Assembly (NCBI GenBank): GCA_025934635.1
Contig: JAICWX010000001.1
Span: 1-64,000, forward strand
Length of the DNA stretch: 64,000 nucleotides
Reading direction: 5' to 3'
Origin: Streptosporangiaceae bacterium
Lineage (GTDB): Bacteria; Actinomycetota; Actinomycetes; Streptosporangiales; Streptosporangiaceae
In this document: piece by piece, positions 1-8,834 of the stretch
Position numbering within the stretch: position 1 is the stretch's first letter
How the letters are laid out: each line of letters starts with the position of its first letter
The notes under the pieces: generated by a model
The model's input: only the letters and a program-made list of their open reading frames with translations
Told to the model about the DNA's origin: nothing
Databases searched by the model: none
Program-made: the position numbers and the translations under genes

Positions 1-689
1 ATGATCGCGGCGTCCAGGTCCTTCTCGAACGGGACCCGGCCGGTCAGGCACTCGTACAGCACGCAGCCGAGCGAGTACTGATCGGCCAGCCCCAGCACCG
101 AGGTGCCGCGGATCTGCTCCGGCGCCACGTAGTCGATCGTGCCCAGGAACTGCCCGGTCGAGGTCAGCCCGGTCCGCGACATGGCGTGCTTGGTGATCCC
201 GAAGTCCGCCAGGTACACGTGATCGGGGTCGGCCTCGTCGGCGCCCCGCTCGATCAGCATGTTGCCCGGCTTCACGTCCCGGTGCACCAGGCCCCGGCGG
301 TGCGCGCCGTCAAGCGCCCGGGCCACCTGCCCCAGCAGGAACAAGGCGGACTCAGGGGCGAGGCGCCCGCGCTTCTTGAGGATCTGCCGCAGGTCGGTAC
401 CCGAGACGTACCGCATCGCGATGTACAGCAGGTCGTCCTGAGAGCCCATGTCGTAGATGGGGATCACGTTGGGGTGGTTCAGCGAGGCCGCGATCCGCGA
501 TTCCTCCAGGAACCGGGCCCGGAACATGTCATTGGAGGCGAGCTCGGGCGCCAGCACCTTCAGCGCGATGACACTGCTCAGCCGGAGGTTCTCCGCCTGG
601 TAGACCACGCTCATCCCGCCGCGGCCGAGCACCGAGCGCATCCGGTAACCCGCGAACTCGTCTCCTACCAAGGGCAGCTCAGCCATCAT
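1..689 (-). CDS. Serine/threonine protein kinase, N-terminal part (cut by window edge)
   Basis: This is the kinase domain of a PknB-type bacterial Ser/Thr kinase, read leftwards and cut by the window edge, so the juxtamembrane, membrane and sensor parts are unseen. Visible motifs are the glycine loop GRGGMSVVY (about residues 22-30), ATP-binding Lys44 (IALKVL), the HRD loop VHRDVKPGNML with catalytic Asp138, DFG (Asp162), an activation segment with several Thr/Ser, the APE motif (VAPEQIRG) and the following DQYSLGCVLYECLTG helix. Two adjacent ATGs (689 and 686) give MMAELPL or MAELPL; a GGAAGGG ribosome site lies just upstream of both. The kinase core is intact and looks active. The substrate cannot be inferred from what is visible. 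Confidence 0.93.
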   Translation of the reverse strand, partial: MMAELPLVGDEFAGYRMRSVLGRGGMSVVYQAENLRLSSVIALKVLAPELASNDMFRARFLEESRIAASLNHPNVIPIYDMGSQDDLLYIAMRYVSGTDLRQILKKRGRLAPESALFLLGQVARALDGAHRRGLVHRDVKPGNMLIERGADEADPDHVYLADFGITKHAMSRTGLTSTGQFLGTIDYVAPEQIRGTSVLGLADQYSLGCVLYECLTGRVPFEKDLDAAI

Positions 690-773
690 GCTTCCCTTCC
701 GGGATCGCGCCCCGGTCCCGGCTGGCCGGGCAGCGACCCGTCAGTGATCTCCAACTCTTGAAGAGCTACCACT

Positions 774-813
774 AAGTGAACTGATACATTTACTTTAAGT
801 CAACATATGACTT
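774..813. promoter_or_regulatory. AT-rich inverted repeats upstream of the kinase gene
   Basis: A short AT-rich island in very GC-rich DNA. It holds a perfect inverted repeat AAGTCA-ACATA-TGACTT (797-813), and just left of it a looser AAGTGA...TTACTT pair (774-795). This fits a repressor operator or promoter for the leftward kinase gene. The cognate regulator is not identifiable. Confidence 0.4.
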
Positions 814-867
814 CTCTTCGTGTTCGGGAAGATGTGCCCGGGACGTTCACCATCCGGGAGCCGAAGC

Positions 868-1140
868 TCAGGTCTGGTAGCCCAGGGCGGCCATCATGCC
901 GGCCGGGCCTGCGCCGCCGCGAACCGGTAGCTGAACTGCGCTCCGGCCGGCACGGGCGGCTGGGTCATCCCGGGCACGCCGTCCATGTTGTTGCGGATCG
1001 CCACGCCGTGCCAGTGCACGGTCGTCTCGGCCGGGAGCCGGTTCACCAGCTGGCCGCCTCCGCCGCGGCGACCTGCGGGCTGTCCGGCCCGATCAGTAGC
1101 GCCGGGCCAGCGGGACCGCCTTCGGCCCCGAGGTGCACAG
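868..1140 (-). pseudogene. Decayed multicopper oxidase fragment with internal deletion
   Basis: Read on the minus strand, one frame gives LVNRLPAETTVHWHGVAI followed by RNNMDGVPGMTQPPVP and GAQFSYRF. This is the first copper-site region of a multicopper oxidase (HWHG motif). It runs into a stop soon after. In another frame the sequence then continues AGMMAALGYQT and a stop at 868-870, resembling the C-terminal end of such enzymes. Upstream, residues reading LLIGPDSPQVAAAEAASW end in a stop in a different frame from the HWHG segment. The gene has therefore lost most of its body (normally over 300 residues) and carries frameshifts. There is no usable start. Confidence 0.65.
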
Positions 1141-1288
1141 GGTCATCAGAACCCGGGTGACGGCCGCATCAGGAAACGGAGGCCAGCCCACCCGCCGATG
1201 TCCGGGTAGGTCGCGGATGTGCCCCGTGCGATAGTGACTACGCGAGCCAGTTACCCGGATGCCAGCGCGTTCAGCCCGGAGGAGCAGC

Positions 1289-3574
1289 ATGTCCGTTCAC
1301 TCGTTGCCGGCCCTGTGCGATGCCGAGGTGGCCGGGCGCGTCGATGCGCTGATCGCGCAGCTGACCACGGCGGAGAAGGCCGGGCAGCTCACCCAGTACT
1401 TCTACTTCGACCTCCCGTCCCGGGAGGAGGCCGCGGCCGGCCCGGCCGAGCCCGGCGCCCCCGTCGCCGGCCAGGGGATCACCGTCGACGAGGCGCTGGC
1501 CCGCGGCCAGGTCGGGTCGCTGCTGTTCGTCACCGACCCGGCGCAGATCAACCGGCTGCAGCGGCGGGCGGTCGAGGGCAACCGGCACGGCATCCCCGTC
1601 CTGTTCGGCTTCGACGTCATCCATGGCCTGCGCACGATCTTCCCGGTCCCGATCGCCATGGCCGCGTCGTGGGATCCCGCCGGCATCGAGCGGAGCCAGG
1701 CCGTCGCCGCCCGCGAGGCCCGGGCGGCCGGGATCCACTGGGCGTTCGCGCCGATGGTCGACATCGCGCGTGACCCCCGCTGGGGCCGGATCGTGGAAGG
1801 CGCCGGCGAGGACCCGTACCTCGGCGCCGCGGTCGCCGTCGCCCAGGTGCGCGGCTTCCAGGGCGACGGCCTGGGGTCGCCCGGCCGGGTCATCGCCGGC
1901 CCGAAGCACTTCGCCGGCTACGGCGCCGCGCTCGGCGGCCGCGATTACGACGAGGTGAACCTGTCCGACTCCGAGCTGTGGAACGTGTACCTGCCCCCGT
2001 TCAAGGCGGCCGTCGACGCGGGCGCCGCGAACATCATGACCGCCTACATGGACCTCAACGGCGTACCGGCCACCGGTAACCACTGGCTGCTGGACGAGGT
2101 GCTCCGCGGCACCTGGGGCTTCGGCGGCTTCCTGGTCAGCGACGCCCAGGCGGTGCACAACCTGCGCACGCACGGCTTCGCGGCCGACCTGACCGACGCC
2201 GGCGCGCGGGCCGTGCGGGCCGGCGTGGACATGGAGATGGCGGTCGGCGATCCCGCGTACGCGCACCTGCCGGAGGCGGTCGAGGCCGGCCTGGTGGACG
2301 AGGAGGCCCTCGACACCTGCGTCCGGCGGATCCTGGCCGCCAAGGTCCGGATGGGCCTGTTCGACCAGCCGTACGTGGACGAGGAGCAGGCCCGGGAGGT
2401 ACTCGCCGACCCGGCCCATCGCGCGGCGGCCCGCGAGTCCGCGCAGCGGTCGGCGGTCCTGCTCCGCAACGAGGGCGGCCTGCTGCCATTGACGGGCCCG
2501 CACTCCATCGCCGTCAGCTCTATCGCCGTCATCGGGCCGCTGGCTGACTCCCGGCGCGACATCCTCGGGCCCTGGTGCTTCGACTTCGACCTGGACGAGA
2601 CGGTCACGGTGCTCGACGGCATCAGGAGCCGGGCCGGCGACGGGATCGAGGTCGGCTACGCACCGGGCATCCGGCCGGCCCAGCGCGTCTTCCCGTCGAT
2701 GTTCGACATGTTCCCCGGCAACGCACCCGTCGACCCGGACGGGTTCGACGACGACGCCGAGCTCGCCCGCGCGGTCACGCTGGCCCGCGAGTCCGACGTC
2801 GCGCTGGTCGTCGTGGGCGAGTGGCAGAACATGATCGGCGAGGCGGCCTCCCGCTCCAGCCTCGGGCTCCCGGGCGGGCAGCTGGCGCTGCTGCAGGCCG
2901 TCGTGGCCGCCGGCACGCCCGTCGTGCTCCTGGTCATGAACGGCCGCCCGCTCGACCTGCGGTGGGCCGCGGAGCACGTCCCGGCCATCCTCGACATCTG
3001 GTACCCGGGCACCCAGGGCGGCGCGGCAGTGGCCGACCTGGTCTTCGGCGACGTCGCGCCGGGCGGCAAGCTGCCGTTCACCTGGCCGCGCACGGCCGGC
3101 CAGGTCCCGCTCATCTACAGCCACACGGTCTCGCACGAACCCGTCAACCAAGGACGACGCTACTGGGATGAGGAAAGCACGCCGCTCTTCCCGTTCGGTC
3201 ATGGCCTGTCCTACGGCCGGTTCGAGTACCGCGACCTGACCCTGGACCGGGACCAGCTGCGGGCGGGCGAGACCGTCACCGTGTCGGTCACCGTGACCAA
3301 CGCGGGCGAGCAGGCCGGCGACGAGGTGGCCCAGCTCTACATCCACCAGCGGCGCGGCACCGCCTCGCGGCCGGTCCGCGAGCTCAAGGGCTTCCAGCGG
3401 GTCTCGCTGGCGGCCGGCGAGTCACGGACGCTGGAGTTCCCGCTCGGCCCGGCCGAGCTGCGCTACTGGAACGCGGCCGCCCGGGACTGGGTGATCGACG
3501 CCACCACGATCGACGTCTTCGCCGGCGGCGACTCGGCCGCCGAGCTGACCGCCAGCTTCACCATCGGCAGCTGA
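1289..3574 (+). CDS. bglX: Glycoside hydrolase family 3 beta-glucosidase (BglX-like)
   Basis: A 761-residue GH3 enzyme, close to the usual BglX length, that would release glucose (or xylose) from the non-reducing end of beta-linked oligosaccharides. The N-terminal barrel carries the KHFAGYGA motif (about 206) and the nucleophile region GFLVSDAQAV with Asp285. The second alpha/beta domain follows (VVVGEWQNMIGEAASRSS; MNGRPLDLRW). A C-terminal fibronectin-III-like domain begins near residue 655 (LRAGETVTVSVTVTNAGE). The start is the ATG at 1289 because GGAGGAGC lies 4-11 bases before it; a more upstream in-frame ATG at 1259 lacks such a site. No signal peptide is visible, so it probably acts inside the cell on imported oligosaccharides. 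The gene stands alone, with no transporter or LacI regulator beside it. Confidence 0.93.
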   Translation: MSVHSLPALCDAEVAGRVDALIAQLTTAEKAGQLTQYFYFDLPSREEAAAGPAEPGAPVAGQGITVDEALARGQVGSLLFVTDPAQINRLQRRAVEGNRHGIPVLFGFDVIHGLRTIFPVPIAMAASWDPAGIERSQAVAAREARAAGIHWAFAPMVDIARDPRWGRIVEGAGEDPYLGAAVAVAQVRGFQGDGLGSPGRVIAGPKHFAGYGAALGGRDYDEVNLSDSELWNVYLPPFKAAVDAGAANIMTAYMDLNGVPATGNHWLLDEVLRGTWGFGGFLVSDAQAVHNLRTHGFAADLTDAGARAVRAGVDMEMAVGDPAYAHLPEAVEAGLVDEEALDTCVRRILAAKVRMGLFDQPYVDEEQAREVLADPAHRAAARESAQRSAVLLRNEGGLLPLTGPHSIAVSSIAVIGPLADSRRDILGPWCFDFDLDETVTVLDGIRSRAGDGIEVGYAPGIRPAQRVFPSMFDMFPGNAPVDPDGFDDDAELARAVTLARESDVALVVVGEWQNMIGEAASRSSLGLPGGQLALLQAVVAAGTPVVLLVMNGRPLDLRWAAEHVPAILDIWYPGTQGGAAVADLVFGDVAPGGKLPFTWPRTAGQVPLIYSHTVSHEPVNQGRRYWDEESTPLFPFGHGLSYGRFEYRDLTLDRDQLRAGETVTVSVTVTNAGEQAGDEVAQLYIHQRRGTASRPVRELKGFQRVSLAAGESRTLEFPLGPAELRYWNAAARDWVIDATTIDVFAGGDSAAELTASFTIGS

Positions 3575-3598
3575 CCGCCGGACGGGAAACGCCGGTCG

Positions 3599-3644
3599 CC
3601 CGGCCGGGACCACGACCCCGGCCGGGACCACGACCCCGGCCGGG
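3599..3644. repeat. 18-bp tandem repeat after the beta-glucosidase gene
   Basis: Two perfect 18-bp units (CCCGGCCGGGACCACGAC) are followed by a third partial unit of 10 bases. Each unit starts with the self-complementary CCCGGCCGGG, so neighbouring units can pair as strong stems. Its position 25 bases after the stop suggests a role as a transcription terminator, but no T tract follows. The rest of the 275-bp gap up to 3849 shows nothing else. Confidence 0.7.
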
Positions 3645-3849
3645 CGCATCGCCATCAACCGCGGCGCGGTTAGCCCACGTGGATCGTCATGAACATTCCG
3701 GCCAGGGCCGGGCGCGTCAGCGCCGGGAAATTCGCTTTCATAGGCAAGCCAGGGCGAGGCGCATTCCGCTCGTGAAGCCAGCCCGGTCACGGTCCACGTG
3801 TACTAGCCGCCGCCGTACGCCATCGGTTACTACGAGTTCGCCGGGGCTG

Positions 3850-4698
3850 TCAGGCCAGCCGCGGGTACCCGAGCTGGACCAGAAGCTCGTTGACCCTAGC
3901 CTCAAGCGGCTGCGGGATCTTGCTTGTCGGCACTCGCGAACCTGCGTCAGGAGCAAGGTCCCGCGTGCCCGCAGGTACGGCATCATCGCCGGGACGGCCC
4001 GGGGCGGGTGCATCGTCGGGGCCGAGGCCGAGGAAGGCAGAGATCCGGTCGGTCACGTCGTGCGGGTCGTCAACCAGATCCTCGTACCTGACCCGGTGGC
4101 ATGCCCGTGGATGTGCCGCTTCGAATTCCAGCAGAGACTCGGTGAAAGCCGCCCAGTACGCCGCGATGGCCGCCACGCTGCTGCCCGGATAGGCCGCGGC
4201 GAAAGGACCGAACGGGGAGTCGGCCAGACCCCAGGGATTCGCCTGGACACCCGCGCGGATCACATCCGGACAGTTCCGGTGGAGGCACACGAACTTCGCC
4301 GTGTCGTAAAGCTTGAGGAAGGTTCCCGCGTACATGGCTGGCGCCTGCGCGATCTCACACCAGCGCGTCTCGCCCGTTCTGACCAGGATGGAGGTGATCA
4401 TGGCGTCCGCCATGGCGCGAAGCGCCGAGGCGGCGAGGGGCGACAGCGGCCCGCCGTGCCCGTCGATGCCGCGCCAGGTGGTCGCCGCCTGCTCGAGCAG
4501 GGGCAGCAAACCCGTGCCTGACGTGCAGGCCAGGGTCGAGCGGCTAGCAAGCCTATGCTGCAGGCGCTCGGACCCGGCGTGCGCATAGGTGAGCACGATG
4601 ACCGGATCCCGTGACGTGCTGCCCGTCGTCGTGCGCCACGCGGAGCCGCGATTCGCGGACCATACTCCGGAAACCCGCCGCTGGGGGGTGGCTGGCAT
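3850..4698 (-). CDS. Sulfotransferase-family protein with degenerate PAPS loop
   Basis: A 282-residue protein related to the larger sulfotransferase encoded just upstream. Shared segments include AKFVCLHRNCPDVIRAGVQA-NPWG (3'-phosphate binding region; AKFLCLYRHPMDVIASALEA-CPWG in the partner) and CHRVRYEDLVDDP. The N-terminal 5'-phosphosulfate loop is altered: VIVLTYAHAGSERLQ here versus VFVLCGARSGSTLLR in the partner, so catalysis is doubtful. I start it at the ATG at 4698, whose A overlaps the stop of the upstream gene (TGATG), implying translational coupling. A longer in-frame start at 4752 would lie inside that gene. It may be a non-catalytic partner or a sulfotransferase with altered donor use. 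The region is less GC-rich than its surroundings. Confidence 0.75.
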   Translation of the reverse strand: MPATPQRRVSGVWSANRGSAWRTTTGSTSRDPVIVLTYAHAGSERLQHRLASRSTLACTSGTGLLPLLEQAATTWRGIDGHGGPLSPLAASALRAMADAMITSILVRTGETRWCEIAQAPAMYAGTFLKLYDTAKFVCLHRNCPDVIRAGVQANPWGLADSPFGPFAAAYPGSSVAAIAAYWAAFTESLLEFEAAHPRACHRVRYEDLVDDPHDVTDRISAFLGLGPDDAPAPGRPGDDAVPAGTRDLAPDAGSRVPTSKIPQPLEARVNELLVQLGYPRLA

Positions 4699-6125
4699 CA
4701 GGACGTGGCTGCCGTGGCCGTTTCCCGGCCGGGTACTCGGGCCGACTGCCACGACCCCAGGCCGAGGAAGTCGGCCAGCATGCCGATGCGTGTGTCCGCG
4801 GCGGTAGGCGCAGCCTCGCTGGTCTGGCAGTACCTCAGGTCGCAGCGCCGTAGCGCGACGCCGAGGTTAGTGTGGCCGCTGAGCACGGCCTCCCATGCGC
4901 TGGCCGAGCCGACGACGTCCCAGGCGGTGTCATCGTCATCCGGGTTGCTGACGCCGGTCACCGTGCGGGTGCCCAGGTCCACCCGCCACTGGCTCTCGGC
5001 GGTCCCTTCCCCAGGCAAGGAGGTGGCGGACACAGTGAAGGATTCCGTGGCGCAGGCGTCCCAGCGCTGGGCGAAAAGGCTGTCAATCCGGGACAGCCCG
5101 GCCATAAGGCGCTCGCTCAGCAGCGCTGCGACCGGTGGAACCGCCGTACGGACGGATGTGGCCGACCCGGCGAGCCCACCGACCACACGCAGATCGGCGG
5201 GCGCGGACGCGGTTCCCCATCCGTCGTCGACGCGAACGTATCCCAGCGTGTCCGCCATCTCGTTCATCTGAACCGCGAGTTGCGGCGCGATCATGCCGGC
5301 AGGCACCGACCAGCCCCTCGCCACCGACTGGGTGGAGATCTGCGAGGTATGCCAGATCTTGTAGTCGGCCGGGCCGAATCGCTCACGTTCAGAGGTAAAG
5401 CATCGAGTGGATATCCCCGGTGCTGACGGCACGCCGAGGAACTCGAATATCCCGTCGGCCACCGCCTCAGGGTCACCGACCAGGTCCTCATATCGGACCC
5501 GGTGACAGGATGAGGCGAAGCGCTCCTCGGTGGCGAGTATCGCGGCTGTGTTGTCGGCCCAGTACCTGGCGACCGCGAGCACCACGTTGCCCGGCGTGCT
5601 GGCAACGTAGGCGTCGAATCCGTAGCCGTTGAGCCCCCACGGGCACGCCTCGAGCGCGGATGCGATCACGTCCATCGGATGCCGGTAAAGACACAGGAAC
5701 TTCGCATCCGGGTAGATCCGCAGCAGCAGCTCAACATACTGAGCCGTGCCGAGGCTCTTGTCGCAGTACTGTCGCTTACCCCGGCGCGCTAGGTAGGAAC
5801 CCGTCATCTCGTCCATGGTGCGGCGGACACCCGCGATCGCCGCCTGAGGTACCACCGGCGGCTCATCGCCGCGCTCGGCCCCGAGGGGAGCGCCCTCGAT
5901 CAGCGACCAGACCGTGGCGAGCTGCGCGGCCAGGGCAGGCAGATTGGTCTCCGGCGGGCACGCGAGCTCCGGGTGCGCATCAAGTAGGAACCGCAGCAGC
6001 GTGGAACCGGACCTGGCCCCGCACAGCACGAACACGGGCGCACCCGATGGGCTGGGGCGCGCACTGTCGTACGTCCAGCGGGGCATGCTCACGAGATCGG
6101 GCTGCTCGTTACCGGCCTGATCCAT
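4698..6125 (-). CDS. Sulfotransferase fused to a C-terminal SCP2-like domain
   Basis: A 475-residue protein. The N-terminal 300 residues form a PAPS-dependent sulfotransferase, with donor loop VFVLCGARSGSTLLRFLLDA, the 3'-phosphate site AKFLCLYRHPMDVIASALEA and CHRVRYEDLVGDP. It would transfer sulfate to a small-molecule hydroxyl or amine. After a variable linker, the last 130 residues (from about LSRIDSLFAQRWD to RRCDLRYC) have the strand pattern of a sterol-carrier-protein-2 domain (WRVDLGTRTVTGV; AWEAVLSGHTNLGVALR), which usually binds lipids. I choose the ATG at 6125 because GGGAG precedes it; an upstream in-frame ATG at 6230 has no such site. It is followed by the coupled 282-residue homologue. 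The fusion suggests a lipophilic acceptor, but this is inference. Confidence 0.75.
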   Translation of the reverse strand: MDQAGNEQPDLVSMPRWTYDSARPSPSGAPVFVLCGARSGSTLLRFLLDAHPELACPPETNLPALAAQLATVWSLIEGAPLGAERGDEPPVVPQAAIAGVRRTMDEMTGSYLARRGKRQYCDKSLGTAQYVELLLRIYPDAKFLCLYRHPMDVIASALEACPWGLNGYGFDAYVASTPGNVVLAVARYWADNTAAILATEERFASSCHRVRYEDLVGDPEAVADGIFEFLGVPSAPGISTRCFTSERERFGPADYKIWHTSQISTQSVARGWSVPAGMIAPQLAVQMNEMADTLGYVRVDDGWGTASAPADLRVVGGLAGSATSVRTAVPPVAALLSERLMAGLSRIDSLFAQRWDACATESFTVSATSLPGEGTAESQWRVDLGTRTVTGVSNPDDDDTAWDVVGSASAWEAVLSGHTNLGVALRRCDLRYCQTSEAAPTAADTRIGMLADFLGLGSWQSARVPGRETATAATS

Positions 6126-6339
6126 CGCTATCAGCTCCCGCCCGTCATGACTTTGCCCCGAAAGGTCACAATACGGTGATGACAGTACGGGTTCTCGCAA
6201 CTCGGCGTCAAAGTGCGGGCTGGAATCCATCGCACCATTGCCGGGGACCGGTACGGCGCTGTAACGTCAAAGGAGCCATGGAGGCGGGCGGCGGCTGCTT
6301 TATTCCGGCCGTCGGCTTACCGAGCGTGAGGAGGAGTGC

Positions 6340-6816
6340 ATGAAAAAGGTGCATTACCTGGCCGGCGCGGCCGGGCTGGCGCCTGCGGCGCTTGGTTTCG
6401 CTCTTCCCACCGCGACCTATGCTGCTGCCGCGTCCAGCGCGGTCAGCCAGGCCAAGACGGTAGCACTGCACCATACCGGGGTTACCCCCGCAGCTGGTTG
6501 CACCGGCACCCCGGAGTTCTTTATCCCTCAGAGCGGTCATGTCAAGGGCCACGGCTTCTACGCGACCGGCGGCGGTTCGGTATGCATCGGCACCGTCAAG
6601 GGAGTGATGTTCTTCACGAAGGAAAGCTTCTGCAAGTACGTGCACCTTAATATCAACGGCATAAATGAGGGCAAGGCCCAGGCATGCACCGGGAGCGGAT
6701 CCATCAACGTTTGGGAAAGCGCGAATTTCAAGGTGCACCAGTGGTTCCGCCCCAATGCGAAGGTATGCCTGTGGTCGGACTACCAGACCTTCTTTGTTTG
6801 TAAAACTGTGCAGTAG
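6340..6816 (+). CDS. Secreted six-cysteine protein of unknown function
   Basis: A 158-residue protein with a classical signal peptide: MKK, then a hydrophobic core rich in Ala/Leu/Gly, with likely cleavage after ATYA near residue 28. The mature part contains six cysteines (54, 82, 98, 116, 143, 154), consistent with three disulfides, and many Gly, Phe and aromatic residues. GGAGGAG lies just ahead of the ATG. I recognise no family. Codon use is visibly less GC-rich than in the surrounding genes, like the adjacent sulfotransferase pair, suggesting the 3.8-6.9 kb patch was acquired. It is divergent from the sulfotransferase operon. Confidence 0.8.
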   Translation: MKKVHYLAGAAGLAPAALGFALPTATYAAAASSAVSQAKTVALHHTGVTPAAGCTGTPEFFIPQSGHVKGHGFYATGGGSVCIGTVKGVMFFTKESFCKYVHLNINGINEGKAQACTGSGSINVWESANFKVHQWFRPNAKVCLWSDYQTFFVCKTVQ

Positions 6817-6863
6817 CGCCAACAGCCCGGGCCCTGTAGCGGGGAAGTCGGCGCCTTTGCGAC

Positions 6864-6882
6864 CTGCGGTTTCGCACCGCAG
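6864..6882. terminator. Hairpin between convergent genes
   Basis: A perfect 7-bp stem CTGCGGT-TTCGC-ACCGCAG lies between the 3' ends of the secreted-protein gene and the CoA-binding gene. Its placement fits a bidirectional terminator. No strong T tract is present, as is common in this GC range. Confidence 0.45.
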
Positions 6883-6901
6883 AGATAGCGCGTGAACCTG
6901 G

Positions 6902-7390
6902 TTACTGCAGGCCGGTGCGGACCGAGGTGATGCGCTGGGTGTTGAAGCCGAGCCAGTGCATCCGGCCGACATAGCGGGCGTGCTCGACCTTGAGGCAGCG
7001 GTCCATGACGACGGTCACGCCGCCCTTCTCGGCGATCTTCGCCCCCTCTTCGTTGATCACGCCGAACTGGCACCACAGCGTCCCGGCGCCGATCCGCACC
7101 GTCTCCCGGGCGAGGGCCGGCAGGGCGTCCGGGGCGCGGAACACGTTCACGATGTCCACCGGCTCGGGCACGTCGGACAGGCTCGGGTAGCACTTCTGCC
7201 CGAGGATCTCCGTCTCGCGCGGGTTCACCGGGATGATGTGGTAACCGTGCCGGCGGAGGTAGTAGCCGACGAAGTAGCTGGCCCGCAGCTCGTTCGGGGA
7301 CAGCCCCACGATCGCGATCGTCTTGGCCGAGTGCAGGACCCGCTGGATCGCCAGCGGGTCCTGGTACTTGGCCAGGTCGAAGTCGCTCAT
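6902..7390 (-). CDS. CoA-binding protein (YccU/YneT type)
   Basis: A 162-residue single-domain protein of the CoA-binding Rossmann family. The N-terminal nucleotide motif reads TIAIVGLSPNELRASYFVGYYL, followed by GYHIIPVNPRETEILGQ and PVDIVNVFRAPDALP. The conserved Cys segment LWCQFGVINEEGAKIAEK and VMDRCLKVEHAR complete the fold. The likely start is ATG at 7390 (MSDFDLAKYQDP); an in-frame extension to 7456 gives a low-complexity Arg/Gly-rich tail. It lies downstream of metX-metY on the same strand with a 112-bp gap, so co-transcription is possible. The physiological role of this family is poorly defined; CoA or acyl-CoA sensing is the usual proposal. Confidence 0.9.
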   Translation of the reverse strand: MSDFDLAKYQDPLAIQRVLHSAKTIAIVGLSPNELRASYFVGYYLRRHGYHIIPVNPRETEILGQKCYPSLSDVPEPVDIVNVFRAPDALPALARETVRIGAGTLWCQFGVINEEGAKIAEKGGVTVVMDRCLKVEHARYVGRMHWLGFNTQRITSVRTGLQ

Positions 7391-7502
7391 GCTCTGCCTG
7401 CCCCGCTCGCCTCCGGGGCGCTCGGAGCTCCCGTCTTCCCTCGTCGCTCGTCGCAAGCTCCTCGCTCCTCAGTCCAGACGGGAGCGCGCCCCTTCGGCTC
7501 GC

Positions 7503-8834
7503 TCATGCGGAAGCCTCCTCCTTGCCGGCCGCGCTCGCGGCGACCAGCGCGAAGCCCTGCTCCAGGTCCCAGATCAGGTCCTCGACCGACTCGGTGCCGA
7601 CCGAGAGCCGGACCGTGCCCGGGCCGACCCCGGCCGCCCGCAGCTCGTCGTCGCTCAGCTGCCGGTGGGTGGTGCTGCCGGGGTGGATGATCAGGCTCTT
7701 CGCGTCGCCGACGTTGGCCAGGTGGGACCACAGCGTCACGCCCCGGATGAGATCCTGGCCGCCGTCGCGGCCGCCCGCGCAGTCGAACGAGAACACCGCG
7801 CCCGCCCCGCGCGGCAGGTACTTGTCCACCAGCGGCCGGTACCGGCTCCCGGGCAGGCCCGCGTAGGTCACGTTGGACGCCAGCGGGTGCGCCTCCAGGA
7901 ACGATGCCACCGCCAGCGCGTTGGTCACGTGCCGCTCCATCCGCAGCGACAGCGTCTCCAGGCCCTGCAGGAACAGGAACGCGTTGAACGGCGACAGCGC
8001 CGCGCCGAGGTCGCGCAGGCTCTCGGCCCGCAGCTTCATCAGGTAGCCGTAGGTGCCGAACGTCTCGTGGAACTGCAGCCCGTGGTAGGCGGGCGAGGGG
8101 TCCGCGACCACCGGGAACCGCCCGTTGGACCAGTTGAACAGCCCCGACTCGACCACGACGCCGCCGATCGAGGTACCGTGGCCGCCGATGAACTTGGTCG
8201 CCGAGTGGATCACGATGTCGGCGCCCCACTCGATCGGGCGGCACAGGTAGGGCGAGGCGAACGTGTTGTCCACGATCAGCGGCAGCCCGTGCGCGTGCGC
8301 GATGCCCGCCACCGCCTCGATGTCGAGCACGTTCCCGCCCGGGTTGCCGATCGTCTCGCCGAAAAACGCCTTGGTCTCCGGCCGCACCGCCTGCTCCCAG
8401 GCGGCCCCGTCATCGGGGTCGACCCAGGTCAGCGCCACGTTCATCTTGCGCAGGACGTGCTTGAACTGGTTCACCGAGCCGCCGTACAGCGCCGCCGACG
8501 AGACGATGTGGTCGCCCGGCTCGAGCAGCGTGAACAGCGCGGCGTTCTGCGCGGCGAGCCCGCTGGCGAAGGCCACCGCGCCGGCCCCGCCCTCGAGGTT
8601 CGCGACCCGCTCCTCGAACACGGCGGTGGTCGGGTTCATGATGCGCGAGTAGGTGTTGCCGTACTCCTGCAAGTTGAAGTAGGCCGCCGCCGACTCCGGA
8701 TCCTCGAACACGTAGCTGGAGGTCTGGAAGATCGGCACGGCACGGGCGCCCGTGTTCGGGTCGGGGCGCTGGCCGGCGTGCAGCTGCCTGGTCTCGAACC
8801 CGAACGGGTGGTCTTGTTCAGGTGGCCTGGTCAC
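7503..8834 (-). CDS. metY: O-acetylhomoserine sulfhydrylase
   Basis: A 443-residue PLP enzyme of the Cys/Met metabolism family, converting O-acetyl-L-homoserine and sulfide to homocysteine. Visible are the PLP-Lys motif HSATKFIGGHG (Lys214), the DNTFASPYLCRP segment with the cofactor-binding Asp189, SGLAAQNAALFTLLEPGDHIV, and ETIGNPGGNVLDIEAV, which favour MetY over the shorter MetB/MetC branch. It begins with GTG at 8834, and GTGA overlaps the stop of metX by four bases, so the two steps of direct sulfhydrylation are translationally coupled. Confidence 0.95.
   Translation of the reverse strand: MTRPPEQDHPFGFETRQLHAGQRPDPNTGARAVPIFQTSSYVFEDPESAAAYFNLQEYGNTYSRIMNPTTAVFEERVANLEGGAGAVAFASGLAAQNAALFTLLEPGDHIVSSAALYGGSVNQFKHVLRKMNVALTWVDPDDGAAWEQAVRPETKAFFGETIGNPGGNVLDIEAVAGIAHAHGLPLIVDNTFASPYLCRPIEWGADIVIHSATKFIGGHGTSIGGVVVESGLFNWSNGRFPVVADPSPAYHGLQFHETFGTYGYLMKLRAESLRDLGAALSPFNAFLFLQGLETLSLRMERHVTNALAVASFLEAHPLASNVTYAGLPGSRYRPLVDKYLPRGAGAVFSFDCAGGRDGGQDLIRGVTLWSHLANVGDAKSLIIHPGSTTHRQLSDDELRAAGVGPGTVRLSVGTESVEDLIWDLEQGFALVAASAAGKEEASA

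Noticed and set aside
1271..3346. Long open frame (691 codons) antisense to the beta-glucosidase gene
   Set aside because: It is the GC-rich shadow of the real GH3 gene: Arg/Gly/Val/Asp-rich composition, no motif, no ribosome site, while the plus strand shows all GH3 features.
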